Shown here one piece after another: positions 26,839 through 34,377 of a stretch of DNA of 64,000 nt. Every line of letters starts with the position of its first letter. The first letter of the stretch is position 1. Below the pieces are notes generated by a model, which did not search any database, was not told the DNA's origin, and saw nothing but the letters and a program-made list of their open reading frames with translations. The translations under genes and the position numbers were made by a program. The stretch is from Verrucomicrobiales bacterium (GTDB taxonomy: Bacteria > Verrucomicrobiota > Verrucomicrobiia > Limisphaerales > UBA11358): contig JAQTQB010000002.1 of the NCBI GenBank assembly GCA_028712475.1, forward strand, positions 62,001 through 126,000. Reading direction: 5' to 3'.

Positions 26839-27203
26839 TTTGATTTTCTAAACAGTGCCGCTCCGCCGATCAGGAAAAACAACGCACCACCAATCGCCAG
26901 CACGGTGACGAGGAAAGCGGGGTTTTTGAACGCCGCAGCGAAGCCGTTGCTCGCAATTTTGTTAGCCTGTTCAATCGGCGCGGCGAACGGGTCATTGTAG
27001 AGCTGGCTGCCTAAAATGCTCAAGAGCGATTCGTTGAGCGGGCCGCCGTTCTTCACTTGCACCAAGGCGGCGTTGATTTGCGTCTCGTCGCCAGTGTTGG
27101 CTGCGGTGGCAATCGTGTTCGCGCCCGACTCGCCGTAATGCTTGGCGATCGTGGCGTAAATGTCACCGCCGGGCTGATAGCGTTGGATGGTGTCGGTGGT
27201 CAT
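26835..27203 (-). CDS. Viral membrane protein, 122 residues
   Basis: Soluble Asn/Ala-rich N-terminal two thirds ('RYQPGGDIYATIAKHYGESGANTIATAANTGDETQINAALVQVKNGG') and one C-terminal helix 'FLVTVLAIGGALFFLIGGAALF' followed by RKSK. This tail-anchored design recurs in at least four other genes of the element and suggests a protein seated in an internal virion membrane. Confidence 0.65.
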   Translation of the reverse strand: MTTDTIQRYQPGGDIYATIAKHYGESGANTIATAANTGDETQINAALVQVKNGGPLNESLLSILGSQLYNDPFAAPIEQANKIASNGFAAAFKNPAFLVTVLAIGGALFFLIGGAALFRKSK

Positions 27204-27268
27204 AAAATCAGTGGTTTGAATGTAAAGCTATTCGTATCCGGTAAACTAGTCTTGGAGGAGGCTCATGT

Positions 27269-28906
27269 TTAGTAGGGTTTAACAGTGTAGTTAAAACTAG
27301 CGCCGGTGTTGACGTAAATCAATTTCCAGACTTCGTTTGTTTGAAGAGGTATGGTTGACGATGACGCAGAGAAACCGGACGAAAAAACCGAGCCGTTGAC
27401 AAAATTCGTGTAACTTAAGATACCGCTACCAGAGGGCGTGACTGCCACAAACACGCTGCCGCCAGTTTTGTTGGTGTAAGAGCCTCCGTTGTTCATGACC
27501 GTTGCCGCCAGCGCCAGTCCGTTGGAAAGCGTTGTCGTCAGATTCACTGCCGAGAAAGTTCCCGCGAACGTGCCGGTAAAAAAATTGTTCCGGTTTGTCG
27601 CGTTGAATCTATATGTGTCCAGCCCCGTCGTGAGTTCGGCCACGGTGACAAGACCGGTATCGGACTGGAAGGCATAGGAAAAGTTCGCCGTGTTCGTGAT
27701 GTCGTAAAAAAGCATCGGAGACACGCAATGAGTCCAACCGCCAAAAGTGATTGGACACACGGTGGCGATGATATTCCCGGAGGTCTCAAACTGGTCACTC
27801 CATATCATTTTAGGTGGAGTTGTGAAACCCACGTTGAACAGGTAAGAGCCGGCGTTGCTGACAAAGAAATTCTGGCCGATGTGCCAAGTGGTTCCGTTGT
27901 TGTAGGTGATGCCGCCAACCGGCTCTTGGAAGATTACTACATAGCCTGATCGGCGCGGATCAGTTACCGGCCAGTCGTTCACGCCAGACCCCGGTTCGGT
28001 GCCGCACCCTTCAAACGAGTTTTGCCACAGACTCAAATGATCATTGGCCAGAACGATGTTCCCGACGAATGTGAATTGGTTTTTTTCGATGGTCAGGAAA
28101 TCGCCCAAATTATTGTTGTAATAGATTGCTGTTAAATTCTGCTTTCCGTTGGAGTTGGCAACGTCAGGGGTTAAACCGTAGATGCTTGGTGCGGCGTTCG
28201 TCATTTTTTCCCACCATCCGAACCAACACCTTTGGATATCGCAGCGCGATATATTGCCCCGGTAGGGCTGCCCGGTCTGGATCGGCCCGTTCATCGAAAC
28301 CAGATTCGTGCAGGCGTTTGTTACGCTGGCATAAAACATATCGTGCGTGTTAAAAATCCACCCGTTTGTGGTTCCTAGCGCGTCCATAGAAAACACGCAG
28401 GCTGGAATGTTATTCGTGATTAAAATTCCAGTTGCGCTCATGCCCTCTCCGCGCAGCGTGAGCGAGAATGCGGTGGATGCTATGTTGGAATTTACGGTGA
28501 TGGTTGCGGCGGTTTTGAAAAGACCTGGCGAAAGTTGAACAGTGCCTCCTCCGGGCGAATAACGATTGGTTGCTTTGGGCAGCGAATTGATGGCCTCCTG
28601 TATGCCACAGGTCAACGTGCCGGGCGTGTCAGGGCCGAACATAAACCCTGCATTAGTAACAGTGGAAAGACCATTGATTATTCCGGCAGCGGATACGGTT
28701 GTTACGGGCAGCGTGCTGCCGCCGGACGTGGTGACGGGCAGCGTGCCGCCGGAAGGGGCGGCGATGAACTGACGCCATTTGCCGTTCGCGTCCTGACGCA
28801 TGTAAACCGCCTGATCTCCACCCGTCACCGTGTCGGCGGGAATTGGATTTTCAGCCCGGACAGTCACAGCCGCCAGCGCGACCAGAAAGATAAGAAAATT
28901 TTTCAT
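27269..28906 (-). CDS. Beta-helix protein with signal peptide, spike candidate
   Basis: 545 residues. N-terminus MKNFLIFLVALAAVTVRAEN is a clear Sec signal peptide. Residues about 20-80 carry 'GDQAVYMRQDANGKWRQF' and repeated 'LPVTTSGG' strands, then 'CGIQEAINSLPKATNRYSPGGGTVQLSPGLFKTAATITVNSN', the entry of a right-handed pectate-lyase-like beta helix, with Asn/Gly-rich rungs to about 450. Beta helices are typical of virus spikes that bind or cut surface glycans. Being the largest viral protein beside the capsid genes, it is the best receptor-binding candidate; the signal peptide is unusual for a virion part. Overlaps its upstream gene by ATGA. Confidence 0.75.
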   Translation of the reverse strand: MKNFLIFLVALAAVTVRAENPIPADTVTGGDQAVYMRQDANGKWRQFIAAPSGGTLPVTTSGGSTLPVTTVSAAGIINGLSTVTNAGFMFGPDTPGTLTCGIQEAINSLPKATNRYSPGGGTVQLSPGLFKTAATITVNSNIASTAFSLTLRGEGMSATGILITNNIPACVFSMDALGTTNGWIFNTHDMFYASVTNACTNLVSMNGPIQTGQPYRGNISRCDIQRCWFGWWEKMTNAAPSIYGLTPDVANSNGKQNLTAIYYNNNLGDFLTIEKNQFTFVGNIVLANDHLSLWQNSFEGCGTEPGSGVNDWPVTDPRRSGYVVIFQEPVGGITYNNGTTWHIGQNFFVSNAGSYLFNVGFTTPPKMIWSDQFETSGNIIATVCPITFGGWTHCVSPMLFYDITNTANFSYAFQSDTGLVTVAELTTGLDTYRFNATNRNNFFTGTFAGTFSAVNLTTTLSNGLALAATVMNNGGSYTNKTGGSVFVAVTPSGSGILSYTNFVNGSVFSSGFSASSSTIPLQTNEVWKLIYVNTGASFNYTVKPY

Positions 28907-29511
28907 GCAAAAATAAGTTGTCCGACGTAAAGGTCGGCCCCGCCGCCGTCGCCACAGGCACGAAAGGGAGCGCCGGACTCGATGGGCGGATAGGCCGTGT
29001 CAGGTTTAAGGCTGAACATGGTGTTTCCGTCAACGTCCAGAATTAGGAGTTGGTTTGCGCTGCTGAAAGGGCAGCTAATGATTAGCGTCTTGCAATGCTT
29101 GGCTCCGCTGCCGGGCGTGATGAGTGTCGAAACCGCCTTGTTCTGTGCGGGCGTGTTGTTTACGCTGCCATTGCCCAAGTTGACGAATTTTCCACCCTTG
29201 AACACGGTGTCTTCGGGTCGAAGCTTGTTCGTGCCGACGTAATCAACCGAGCCGTCGCCGACATAGAACTGGATGTCGAACGCATTCGCCGTATCGTTGA
29301 AAAAAAAGATTTTCTCGAACGGGGCGTTTGGATCCCTGAACTTGAATCCTTTCTCGCAATCAACCGGCGAGTTGTTGTCAAAACCGACTCGGAAAATATC
29401 ATCCGCTTTTTTGCAGTAGAACATCGAGCCGGGCATTTGCACCGAGGCGGAGCCGGGCGCTCCGTTGGCGTAGGCCGCAACTGTGACGGTTTGTATTTTC
29501 AGGCGGTTCAT
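28903..29511 (-). CDS. Beta-rich virion protein candidate (penton/minor capsid?)
   Basis: 202 residues without membrane helix: 'MNRLKIQTVTVAAYANGAPG', 'YCKKADDIFRVGFDNNSPVDCEKGFKFRDPNAPFEKIFFFNDTANAFDIQFYVGDGSVDY', 'LILDVDGNTMFSLKPDT'. The alternating strand pattern with 'FEKIFFFNDT..AFDIQFYVGDG' resembles small structural proteins of tailless and tailed viruses. Position between the membrane proteins and the spike suggests a penton or spike-base protein. This is inference from context. Confidence 0.6.
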   Translation of the reverse strand: MNRLKIQTVTVAAYANGAPGSASVQMPGSMFYCKKADDIFRVGFDNNSPVDCEKGFKFRDPNAPFEKIFFFNDTANAFDIQFYVGDGSVDYVGTNKLRPEDTVFKGGKFVNLGNGSVNNTPAQNKAVSTLITPGSGAKHCKTLIISCPFSSANQLLILDVDGNTMFSLKPDTAYPPIESGAPFRACGDGGGADLYVGQLIFA

Positions 29512-29972
29512 GCGGTCTTGGATTTGAAAAGTTTAGGTGCAAACAAAATGAGTCCGATGATGGCCGCTGCGATGCCGAGCACTTTCAACAGCGTGGCGTT
29601 TTGTTCAGATTGACCGTCGCTCTGCACGTTCGCGGCCAGCTTGGACTGTGACGCCAGCAGGGCGGCGAGCTGGGCGTTGGAATCCCCGGCGCTGCTCGCA
29701 GCCTGGTCAGTCACCGCCGCCGTCGCTTTACCCGACAGGTTCAACGCCGAGGCCGCCACGTCGCGCAACGCTTGCAGCGATGCCAGCGTGACCGCGCTCG
29801 AATCGGGGTTCGTGATGGAGAACTTGCCTTTCTTGCCGACCACCGTGCCGGTGCCGGTCAAGAGCGCGCCGTCGCCAGCGACAGCCGGGGAGCTTGCGCC
29901 GCCCGTAGTGGCTGTCGGCGTGATGACCGTCGAGCTGGCCTCGCTGCCGCCTGATGATAAAATTCCGGCCAT
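29508..29972 (-). CDS. Tail-anchored viral membrane protein, 154 residues
   Basis: Starts MAGILSSGGSEASSTVITPT; N-terminal 130 residues are Ser/Ala/Thr/Gly-rich with a possible coiled coil ('ATLLKVL', 'QLAALLASQSKLAANVQSDGQSEQN'), and residues about 130-150 are a membrane helix 'VLGIAAAIIGLILFAPKLF' with SKTA end. The stop overlaps the next start by ATGA. Similar in design to the genes at 29974, 30242 and 30397. Confidence 0.65.
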   Translation of the reverse strand: MAGILSSGGSEASSTVITPTATTGGASSPAVAGDGALLTGTGTVVGKKGKFSITNPDSSAVTLASLQALRDVAASALNLSGKATAAVTDQAASSAGDSNAQLAALLASQSKLAANVQSDGQSEQNATLLKVLGIAAAIIGLILFAPKLFKSKTA

Positions 29973-29973
29973 G

Positions 29974-30240
29974 TTATTTTTTTGGGATGAAGAAAAACCA
30001 GATCGCCAGCGCGGCTCCGACAATCAAAAGAATCGTCGTGCCGGAAATGCCGCTGCTGCCGCCCACGATGAAGTTGGTGGGGCCTTTAACGCTCTGCGCG
30101 CCGGTTGCCGCCGAGGACGACTGGCTGGCGGAAACGCCGATGCCGCATTTCATTTCCGGCTTCAATCTGACGCGCGGCGTGCAGCCTTCGGGCGCGGACA
30201 ATTCGTGACGGAAATTTCGCGGCTGATAAAAAGGTTTCAT
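29974..30240 (-). CDS. Tail-anchored viral membrane protein, 88 residues
   Basis: From ATG 30240: MKPFYQPRNFRHELSAPEGC, then a Ser/Ala linker and the C-terminal helix 'GTTILLIVGAALAIWFFFIPKK'. Its start is one base after the previous stop. The N-terminal Tyr/Pro/Arg segment could contact the capsid shell from the membrane. Confidence 0.62.
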   Translation of the reverse strand: MKPFYQPRNFRHELSAPEGCTPRVRLKPEMKCGIGVSASQSSSAATGAQSVKGPTNFIVGGSSGISGTTILLIVGAALAIWFFFIPKK

Positions 30241-30241
30241 G

Positions 30242-30394
30242 TTATTTCTTTCTGAAGGCCAGAATCGCCACAACGGCCAGAACGATGACCGCGCCGCCGA
30301 TGATGACCGGGATGACCCACGACGAGGCCGCTTCCGTGATGCTGCCGCCAGAGGCCGCGCTGGCCGCTGACGATGATGGAGAATCGCCGCCCAT
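30242..30394 (-). CDS. Tiny tail-anchored membrane protein, 50 residues
   Basis: MGGDSPSSSSAASAASGGSI-like Ser/Ala/Gly segment, then 'WVIPVIIGGAVIVLAVVAIL' and a basic AFRKK end. Same plan as its neighbours; spacing of two bases on each side to the flanking genes supports the call. Confidence 0.62.
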   Translation of the reverse strand: MGGDSPSSSAASAASGGSITEAASSWVIPVIIGGAVIVLAVVAILAFRKK

Positions 30395-30396
30395 GT

Positions 30397-30684
30397 TTAT
30401 TTCCCCCGGCGAATGAACATGAGAACGCCGAACAGAAAGACGGCGGCGATTCCCATGACGATGTAGATCATGTTTCCCGACGCAGCAGAGGCGAGCGTCG
30501 GCTTGGCGGCGGGAAGTTTAGTCCCGCCTGAACCTTTGAGCGCCGTGATGACCGGCGCGGCCACTCCGGCCACTCCGGTGATGGCACCGAGGAAGTCACT
30601 GATGCTCGATGACGGCGCGGGCGTCGAGCCGGCGGCGGCGGGCACCGGCGTGTAATTGAGAAAATCGTAAAGTGAATTGTTCAT
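30397..30684 (-). CDS. Tail-anchored viral membrane protein, 95 residues
   Basis: MNNSLYDFLNYTPVPAAAGS, Pro/Ala/Ser-rich middle with a hydrophobic stretch 'DFLGAITGVAGVAAPVITAL', and the C-terminal helix 'MIYIVMGIAAVFLFGVLMFIRRGK'. Its start codon lies directly after the T-run of the terminator that follows the capsid gene, so its expression should depend on read-through. Confidence 0.65.
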   Translation of the reverse strand: MNNSLYDFLNYTPVPAAAGSTPAPSSSISDFLGAITGVAGVAAPVITALKGSGGTKLPAAKPTLASAASGNMIYIVMGIAAVFLFGVLMFIRRGK

Positions 30685-30720
30685 AAAAAAAGTGGGCGGC
30701 AGCTATTCACCGCCGCCCAC
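30685..30720 (-). terminator. Intrinsic terminator directly after the capsid gene
   Basis: On the minus strand: GTGGGCGG, 13-base loop, CCGCCCAC, then seven T residues. The stem is 8 bp, GC-rich and perfect. It lies between the capsid stop (30747) and the next start (30684) and should lower expression of downstream genes relative to capsid. Confidence 0.85.
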
Positions 30721-30746
30721 AGCGGTCTCGTATTTTTGGCAGTCGT

Positions 30747-31712
30747 TTACGCCAGCGCGTCGAGATAAACCTGTGACAGAATCACAAGCGTCTTGTTGGC
30801 GGCGGCGGCGGCGGAAAGTTGCAGCTTCAACTCGAACAGCACGCCGTCTTGAACCTGAAGCACGTCGCCCGGATTGTCGGTGTAATCGGCGGCGATGTCG
30901 CAACGGTCGGCGTTCTTGCCCGCCGCGTTCCAGTTGTGCCGGTCGCAGAGCAGGTCAAAGCCGATTTTCGTTTCATCGAAAATGATGGCGTTTCCATTCT
31001 TGATTACCGCCTTCAAAACGTCGTCATTCGGCTGGCAGAAAATGGTCATCTGCTGAATGAGACCGGTGAAGCTCCACTTGCGGATGGCCGGATTGAGTCC
31101 GGCGTAAATTTCCGGCTGACGAACCCATGCGGTCATCGGCAGCGAATCTTTTCCGTTGACTACCGGGCCGAGAACAAAGTCAATTGACTCTTGCGCCGTG
31201 ATGACAGGATTCACGACGCCAGCGACGACGGGAACCTTGAGCTTGATTTGGATTTTCGCGGTTCGGCCAGATGCCCATGCGGTCGGCCAGGCGAACTTTT
31301 CACGGTCGGCGTTTAGGATGCGCGACGGCTCGGCAAAATTGACCGTGAGGACAAACGTGGTCGTGCGGGTCGTGTTGCCGCCGACAACCACGTCGGGAAC
31401 GGCGGTCATCAAATCGTTTCCGATCTGGTGGTTTGCGGCGACGGCCAGCGATGCCTGCCAGCGCGTCTGGATCGCGTCAAGCTCCGTCGCCAGATGCACG
31501 CGGCGTTCGGAGTCGTTGACCAGCACGACGATGTTGTCCAGCGCGTCCGCGAGGGTGGGAACGAAAGCGTTGCCCGCCGTTGCGCCGGTTTTGGTGACGG
31601 TGACGTTGTAGGTGACGTCATGGTAACGAGGGCCGCGCACAAGCTCGTGAGTGGCGACCTGCCCTGCAACGACGTTGACGACGGGCGATGATGGTTGGCG
31701 AATTTTATACAT
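30747..31712 (-). CDS. Double-jelly-roll major capsid protein, PM2 P2-like
   Basis: 321 residues. The N-terminal half has the pattern 'VNVVAGQVATHELVRGPRYHDVTYNVTVT...ALDNIVVLVNDSERRVHLATELDAI', which parallels what I recall of the viral coat protein P2 N-terminal domain of phage PM2 ('N.AAG......L..G.TY..I.L...G....I..V.V..DG'). The second half ('ADREKFAWPTAWASGRTAKIQIKLKVPVV...', '...VLFELKLQLSAAAAANKTLVILSQVYLD') looks like a second jelly roll. Length fits DJR capsids (about 270-400). It is followed by a strong terminator and preceded by an operator-like repeat and a small membrane gene. Confidence rests on pattern plus the packaging ATPase next door; a structure prediction would be decisive. 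Confidence 0.85.
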   Translation of the reverse strand: MYKIRQPSSPVVNVVAGQVATHELVRGPRYHDVTYNVTVTKTGATAGNAFVPTLADALDNIVVLVNDSERRVHLATELDAIQTRWQASLAVAANHQIGNDLMTAVPDVVVGGNTTRTTTFVLTVNFAEPSRILNADREKFAWPTAWASGRTAKIQIKLKVPVVAGVVNPVITAQESIDFVLGPVVNGKDSLPMTAWVRQPEIYAGLNPAIRKWSFTGLIQQMTIFCQPNDDVLKAVIKNGNAIIFDETKIGFDLLCDRHNWNAAGKNADRCDIAADYTDNPGDVLQVQDGVLFELKLQLSAAAAANKTLVILSQVYLDALA

Positions 31713-31738
31713 AATCTGGAATCAGGGTTGCGGTTGGT

Positions 31739-31987
31739 TCAGTCAAGCCACTCGCCGACCAGTGGAATTTTCGAGCCGAACTTTTTCAGTCCGACGAAAA
31801 CCAAGGCGGCGATGACGGCGACGGTGATGATTGTTTTGATGGAGGGCATGGGTGTGATGGCCTTTTGGCCGATTTTAGACTGGCGAGATTGCCGGTCGGT
31901 GAGTTCGTTTGCGGCCTTCAAAGACGCCCACGGATTTTTGCCCGTCGCTTGCGTCGTTCCAGTCCGCTTGAACTGATGCCAAGACAA
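31739..31987 (-). CDS. Small viral membrane protein
   Basis: 82 residues from 31987, or 37 from the internal ATG at 31849 (MPSIKTIITVAVIAALVFVG...). The hydrophobic helix and the end 'LKKFGSKIPLVGEWLD' are the best supported part. First gene after the operator-like repeat at 32004, directly upstream of the capsid gene; probably a virion membrane protein. Confidence 0.6.
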   Translation of the reverse strand: MSWHQFKRTGTTQATGKNPWASLKAANELTDRQSRQSKIGQKAITPMPSIKTIITVAVIAALVFVGLKKFGSKIPLVGEWLD

Positions 31988-32003
31988 CTACCACACGTCC
32001 CGT

Positions 32004-32031
32004 TGTCACAGTTAGTGACAATTCGTGACAC
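32004..32031 (-). promoter_or_regulatory. Operator-like iterated TGTCAC motif, copy 1
   Basis: Read leftward: GTGTCACGAATTGTCACTAA then CTGTGACA; three TGTCAC-type boxes about 10 bp apart, i.e. one per helical turn. It fills the gap between the ATPase stop and the start of the capsid transcription unit. 26 of 28 bases match the copy at 33949-33976. Confidence 0.6.
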
Positions 32032-32676
32032 CTAAAAAAGCTTCCCGCGATAGATGTTTTTCGTTCCGTCCGGTCGCGTCGGGTTCACGCGGTTGTAGGA
32101 GATGAACGAGCCGAGCGGCAAACGTGACACCGCGTCCGCGTCCGCGCCGAGGCCTTGAATTTTTTTCAGGTCAATCGAATCTTGCAGCCGGAAACAAATC
32201 AGTTCCGTCGCCGAACCGAGCAGCGCGGAGTTCATCCGGTGCGGTTCCAGCGTCGTCGTCAACTGTTCGATGTTTTCCGAGCGGCCCATCTGTGACAGCA
32301 CCGACATTTCCTGTGAGATGTTTTCGCGGTCTTGGAATCGCCACGCCTCGTCCGTAAACGCAATTTTTTTGTGACGCGTCCTTCGGGATGTTTCAAAAAC
32401 CCACTTGCACCAAAACTCGTGAGCGGCGTTCACGTCACCGCGAAACATCGGATGCGGATTGAAACACGACCAGCGGGTTTGCAGCGAGGCCTCCAGTTGC
32501 TTTGGGGTCGAGACGTGGGGAAGTTTCAACCGCGCCGCCGCCTGCCCCATGTCGTCGAAAATAAAACGGCACGCGCACGGCGTCTTAAGCAGGTGAAGAA
32601 ACGCGAGAGTCGTTTTGCCGGTGCCCGTCATGCCGGTGATGACCGTCGAACACGGCTTGAGGGTGAAGTCAGACAC
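32032..32676 (-). CDS. A32/FtsK-HerA-type genome-packaging ATPase
   Basis: 214 residues. Walker A GMTGTGKTT at residues 15-23; Walker B 'KKIAFTDEAW' with D109-E110; followed by 'LSQMGRSENIEQLTTTLEPHRM' (sensor-like polar motif) and an Arg-containing C-terminus. No membrane helix, unlike filamentous-phage Zot. With a DJR capsid gene two genes away this is the packaging motor that loads DNA into a preformed membrane-lined capsid. It overlaps the upstream gene by 8 bases. Confidence 0.85.
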   Translation of the reverse strand: MSDFTLKPCSTVITGMTGTGKTTLAFLHLLKTPCACRFIFDDMGQAAARLKLPHVSTPKQLEASLQTRWSCFNPHPMFRGDVNAAHEFWCKWVFETSRRTRHKKIAFTDEAWRFQDRENISQEMSVLSQMGRSENIEQLTTTLEPHRMNSALLGSATELICFRLQDSIDLKKIQGLGADADAVSRLPLGSFISYNRVNPTRPDGTKNIYRGKLF

Positions 32677-32839
32677 GGCGGAAGGCGGAAATTTTCACGT
32701 GTGGAAATTTTGACGAGAAGATTTTCAATGCTTCTTTGACAGCTGCGTCCACTTGTTCGGGCGAAAGCTTGCGGTGGTATTTTTTGCCGTCGTAAAATCG
32801 TTCCGCCGCCGCTGGGGTGATGGTTAGAAATCTGTTCAT
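32669..32839 (-). CDS. Small viral protein, 56 residues
   Basis: MNRFLTITPAAAERFYDGKK YH, then 'RKLSPEQVDAAVKEALKIFSSKFPHVKISAFRRV'. ATGA overlap with the upstream gene and overlap with the ATPase start. Mixed alpha/beta, basic; unknown function. Confidence 0.55.
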   Translation of the reverse strand: MNRFLTITPAAAERFYDGKKYHRKLSPEQVDAAVKEALKIFSSKFPHVKISAFRRV

Positions 32840-33606
32840 GATTTTTCCTCCTGGTCGGTCACAGGAGCCGTCCCCTGCAACTTGGCTTCTTTGGCGATGG
32901 TTCGACCTCGCCGGTATTTGTCCCACGCGTAAATCAGAATCCCGATCAGGATGGCCGAGCCGTCCGATTTCACCGGGTTTAATTTCGCCTCGTTCAGTTT
33001 CCGCGCGATGAACTTTGGCAGGAATTTTTTGAAGAACTTTTTGCTGATTTTTGGTATGCCCGCGTCTTCCTCGACCACCTTGATGAACGCGGCGGACAGT
33101 TTGGCCAGCTTCGCCGCCTTCACGTCGGACAGCTTGTCCTCATCGTCCGCCCAATCAATCAGGTCGTCGGTGATTTCCGCGACTTCCTCATCCGTCCAAT
33201 CCAGCATCGCAGCAACCATAGCAGCGTCCTCGCTGTCCACAAAAGCAGTCGGCGGCAAATCCGTTGTCTCACCCGGACTAGGCGCGGATGGAATCGGCGG
33301 CGGGTCTTTTCGCACCACTGGACGGGACGCGACCGGCGCACGCTGTCCACGAGGCGGCAAAAGATGTTCTTCAGGATGTGTCTGACCCGGATGACGCGAC
33401 TGCCATTTGCGGATGCGTGCGCGCATCCTTTTTGTCTCGGCTGTGACTTCGGCGGTGTCGCCTCCATAGTCCGCAGCGATGACCGCAGCATCATTTTCAG
33501 CGGGAGCAGTTCCAAGCGCGTCCGCAGTCGTGACAACTTCCAGCGGCGGACTTGCTGTCGCTCCGTCTGCCACTGGCGGAATCGGTTTATTTTCGTCCGT
33601 GTCCAT
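32836..33606 (-). CDS. Viral membrane protein with acidic/Pro-rich domain
   Basis: 256 residues. Residues 1-120 are acidic and Pro-rich (disordered-looking), 130-200 helical ('DWTDEEVAEITDDLIDWADDEDKLSDVKAAKLAKLSAAFIKVVEEDAGI'), then a basic amphipathic piece 'SKKFFKKFLPKFIARKL' and one membrane helix 'SAILIGILIYAWDKY' with an RRGR cap. It begins 3 bases after the upstream stop. Could be an internal membrane or scaffolding protein. Confidence 0.62.
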   Translation of the reverse strand: MDTDENKPIPPVADGATASPPLEVVTTADALGTAPAENDAAVIAADYGGDTAEVTAETKRMRARIRKWQSRHPGQTHPEEHLLPPRGQRAPVASRPVVRKDPPPIPSAPSPGETTDLPPTAFVDSEDAAMVAAMLDWTDEEVAEITDDLIDWADDEDKLSDVKAAKLAKLSAAFIKVVEEDAGIPKISKKFFKKFLPKFIARKLNEAKLNPVKSDGSAILIGILIYAWDKYRRGRTIAKEAKLQGTAPVTDQEEKS

Positions 33607-33609
33607 GTC

Positions 33610-33906
33610 TCAATCGAGGTCTTCACATTCCCAGCCAGTTTTCTTTTTCTCGGTCACAACCGGCGCGGGCTTGGCGGGGGACACTTTTTTTTGTTCGCGC
33701 AACGTCCGCAGCCTGTCCTCGGCCACGCTGATTTCAGTTTCCAGCCACTTTTCGTCTTTGACAACGGACGCGGGCGCGGCGGCGGCGGGTTTGGCAGGCG
33801 GCGTGACTGGCGGCGTGAGCTTGTCCAAGTCTGTCTCACCTGTGACGGCGGTTTTCGCGGCAGGATGTCCCGGCGCGGAATCGGAATTTAGCAGGATTCG
33901 TTTCAT
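33610..33906 (-). CDS. Small viral protein with coiled-coil segment
   Basis: 98 residues: Pro/Ala-rich first half and a helical 'VVKDEKWLETEISVAEDRLRTLREQKK' segment. Its start lies about 40 bases downstream of the operator-like motif at 33949-33976, so it may open a transcription unit that includes the ATPase. Confidence 0.58.
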   Translation of the reverse strand: MKRILLNSDSAPGHPAAKTAVTGETDLDKLTPPVTPPAKPAAAAPASVVKDEKWLETEISVAEDRLRTLREQKKVSPAKPAPVVTEKKKTGWECEDLD

Positions 33907-33936
33907 GGTAGGATGCGTTTCACGGTTCGGAATCTG

Positions 33937-34377
33937 TCACAGTTCCCCTGTCACAGGTAGTGACAAGTCGTGACACGCGGACAACGGGACATGGGCAATC
34001 AACTCTGGCTGGTGTGACTGGCCGGTGTGACTGGAAACAAATCTGGAAACAGCCAGGGGAACCGGAATGACCGGAATCGGGACGGGTATTTCCGACTGAA
34101 GCACGATGTTGAATTGTTTCGGGGAACCGGCGCGGAGCGCGTCACGTTCGCGCTGAAGACGCTTTCGGCAGGCAGTCCCGGCGGACTTCTCTTTTCCGTG
34201 GATTGGCTCTCCACAGCCGCACTCGCACCTCTTGAACGGCGTCACACTTCGCGACAGGAGCGCTACAATGGCAAGTGTGACGAGGACACGCGGGGGCAGT
34301 TCCGGAAATTCTTTCAGGAGTTCGGTCACACTTACGACCGAGGCCGTCCGCTCGAATCCGAGTTCAACGTCCATCAT
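33937..34377 (-). CDS. Zinc-finger-like viral protein
   Basis: 146 residues. A Cys cluster 'CECGCGEPIHGKEKSAGTACRKRLQRERD' looks like a small treble-clef-like zinc site followed by basic helix, typical of phage DNA-binding proteins. A hydrophobic stretch 'PRVLVTLAIVALLSR' precedes it. Overlaps the replication-like gene by ATGA. Unknown precise role. Confidence 0.6.
   Translation of the reverse strand: MMDVELGFERTASVVSVTELLKEFPELPPRVLVTLAIVALLSRSVTPFKRCECGCGEPIHGKEKSAGTACRKRLQRERDALRAGSPKQFNIVLQSEIPVPIPVIPVPLAVSRFVSSHTGQSHQPELIAHVPLSACHDLSLPVTGEL
33949..33976 (-). promoter_or_regulatory. Operator-like iterated TGTCAC motif, copy 2
   Basis: Leftward: GTGTCACGACTTGTCACTAC then CTGTGACA, with a further TGTCACAG box at 33935-33942. 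It lies in the last codons of the upstream gene, about 43 bases before the start at 33906. Confidence 0.6.

Noticed and set aside
25229-32676. Filamentous phage (inovirus) with Zot
   Set aside because: The P-loop protein has no membrane helix and no Zot C-terminus, and a 321-residue beta-rich capsid candidate is present; inovirus coat proteins are tiny helices and pIII-like genes were not seen.
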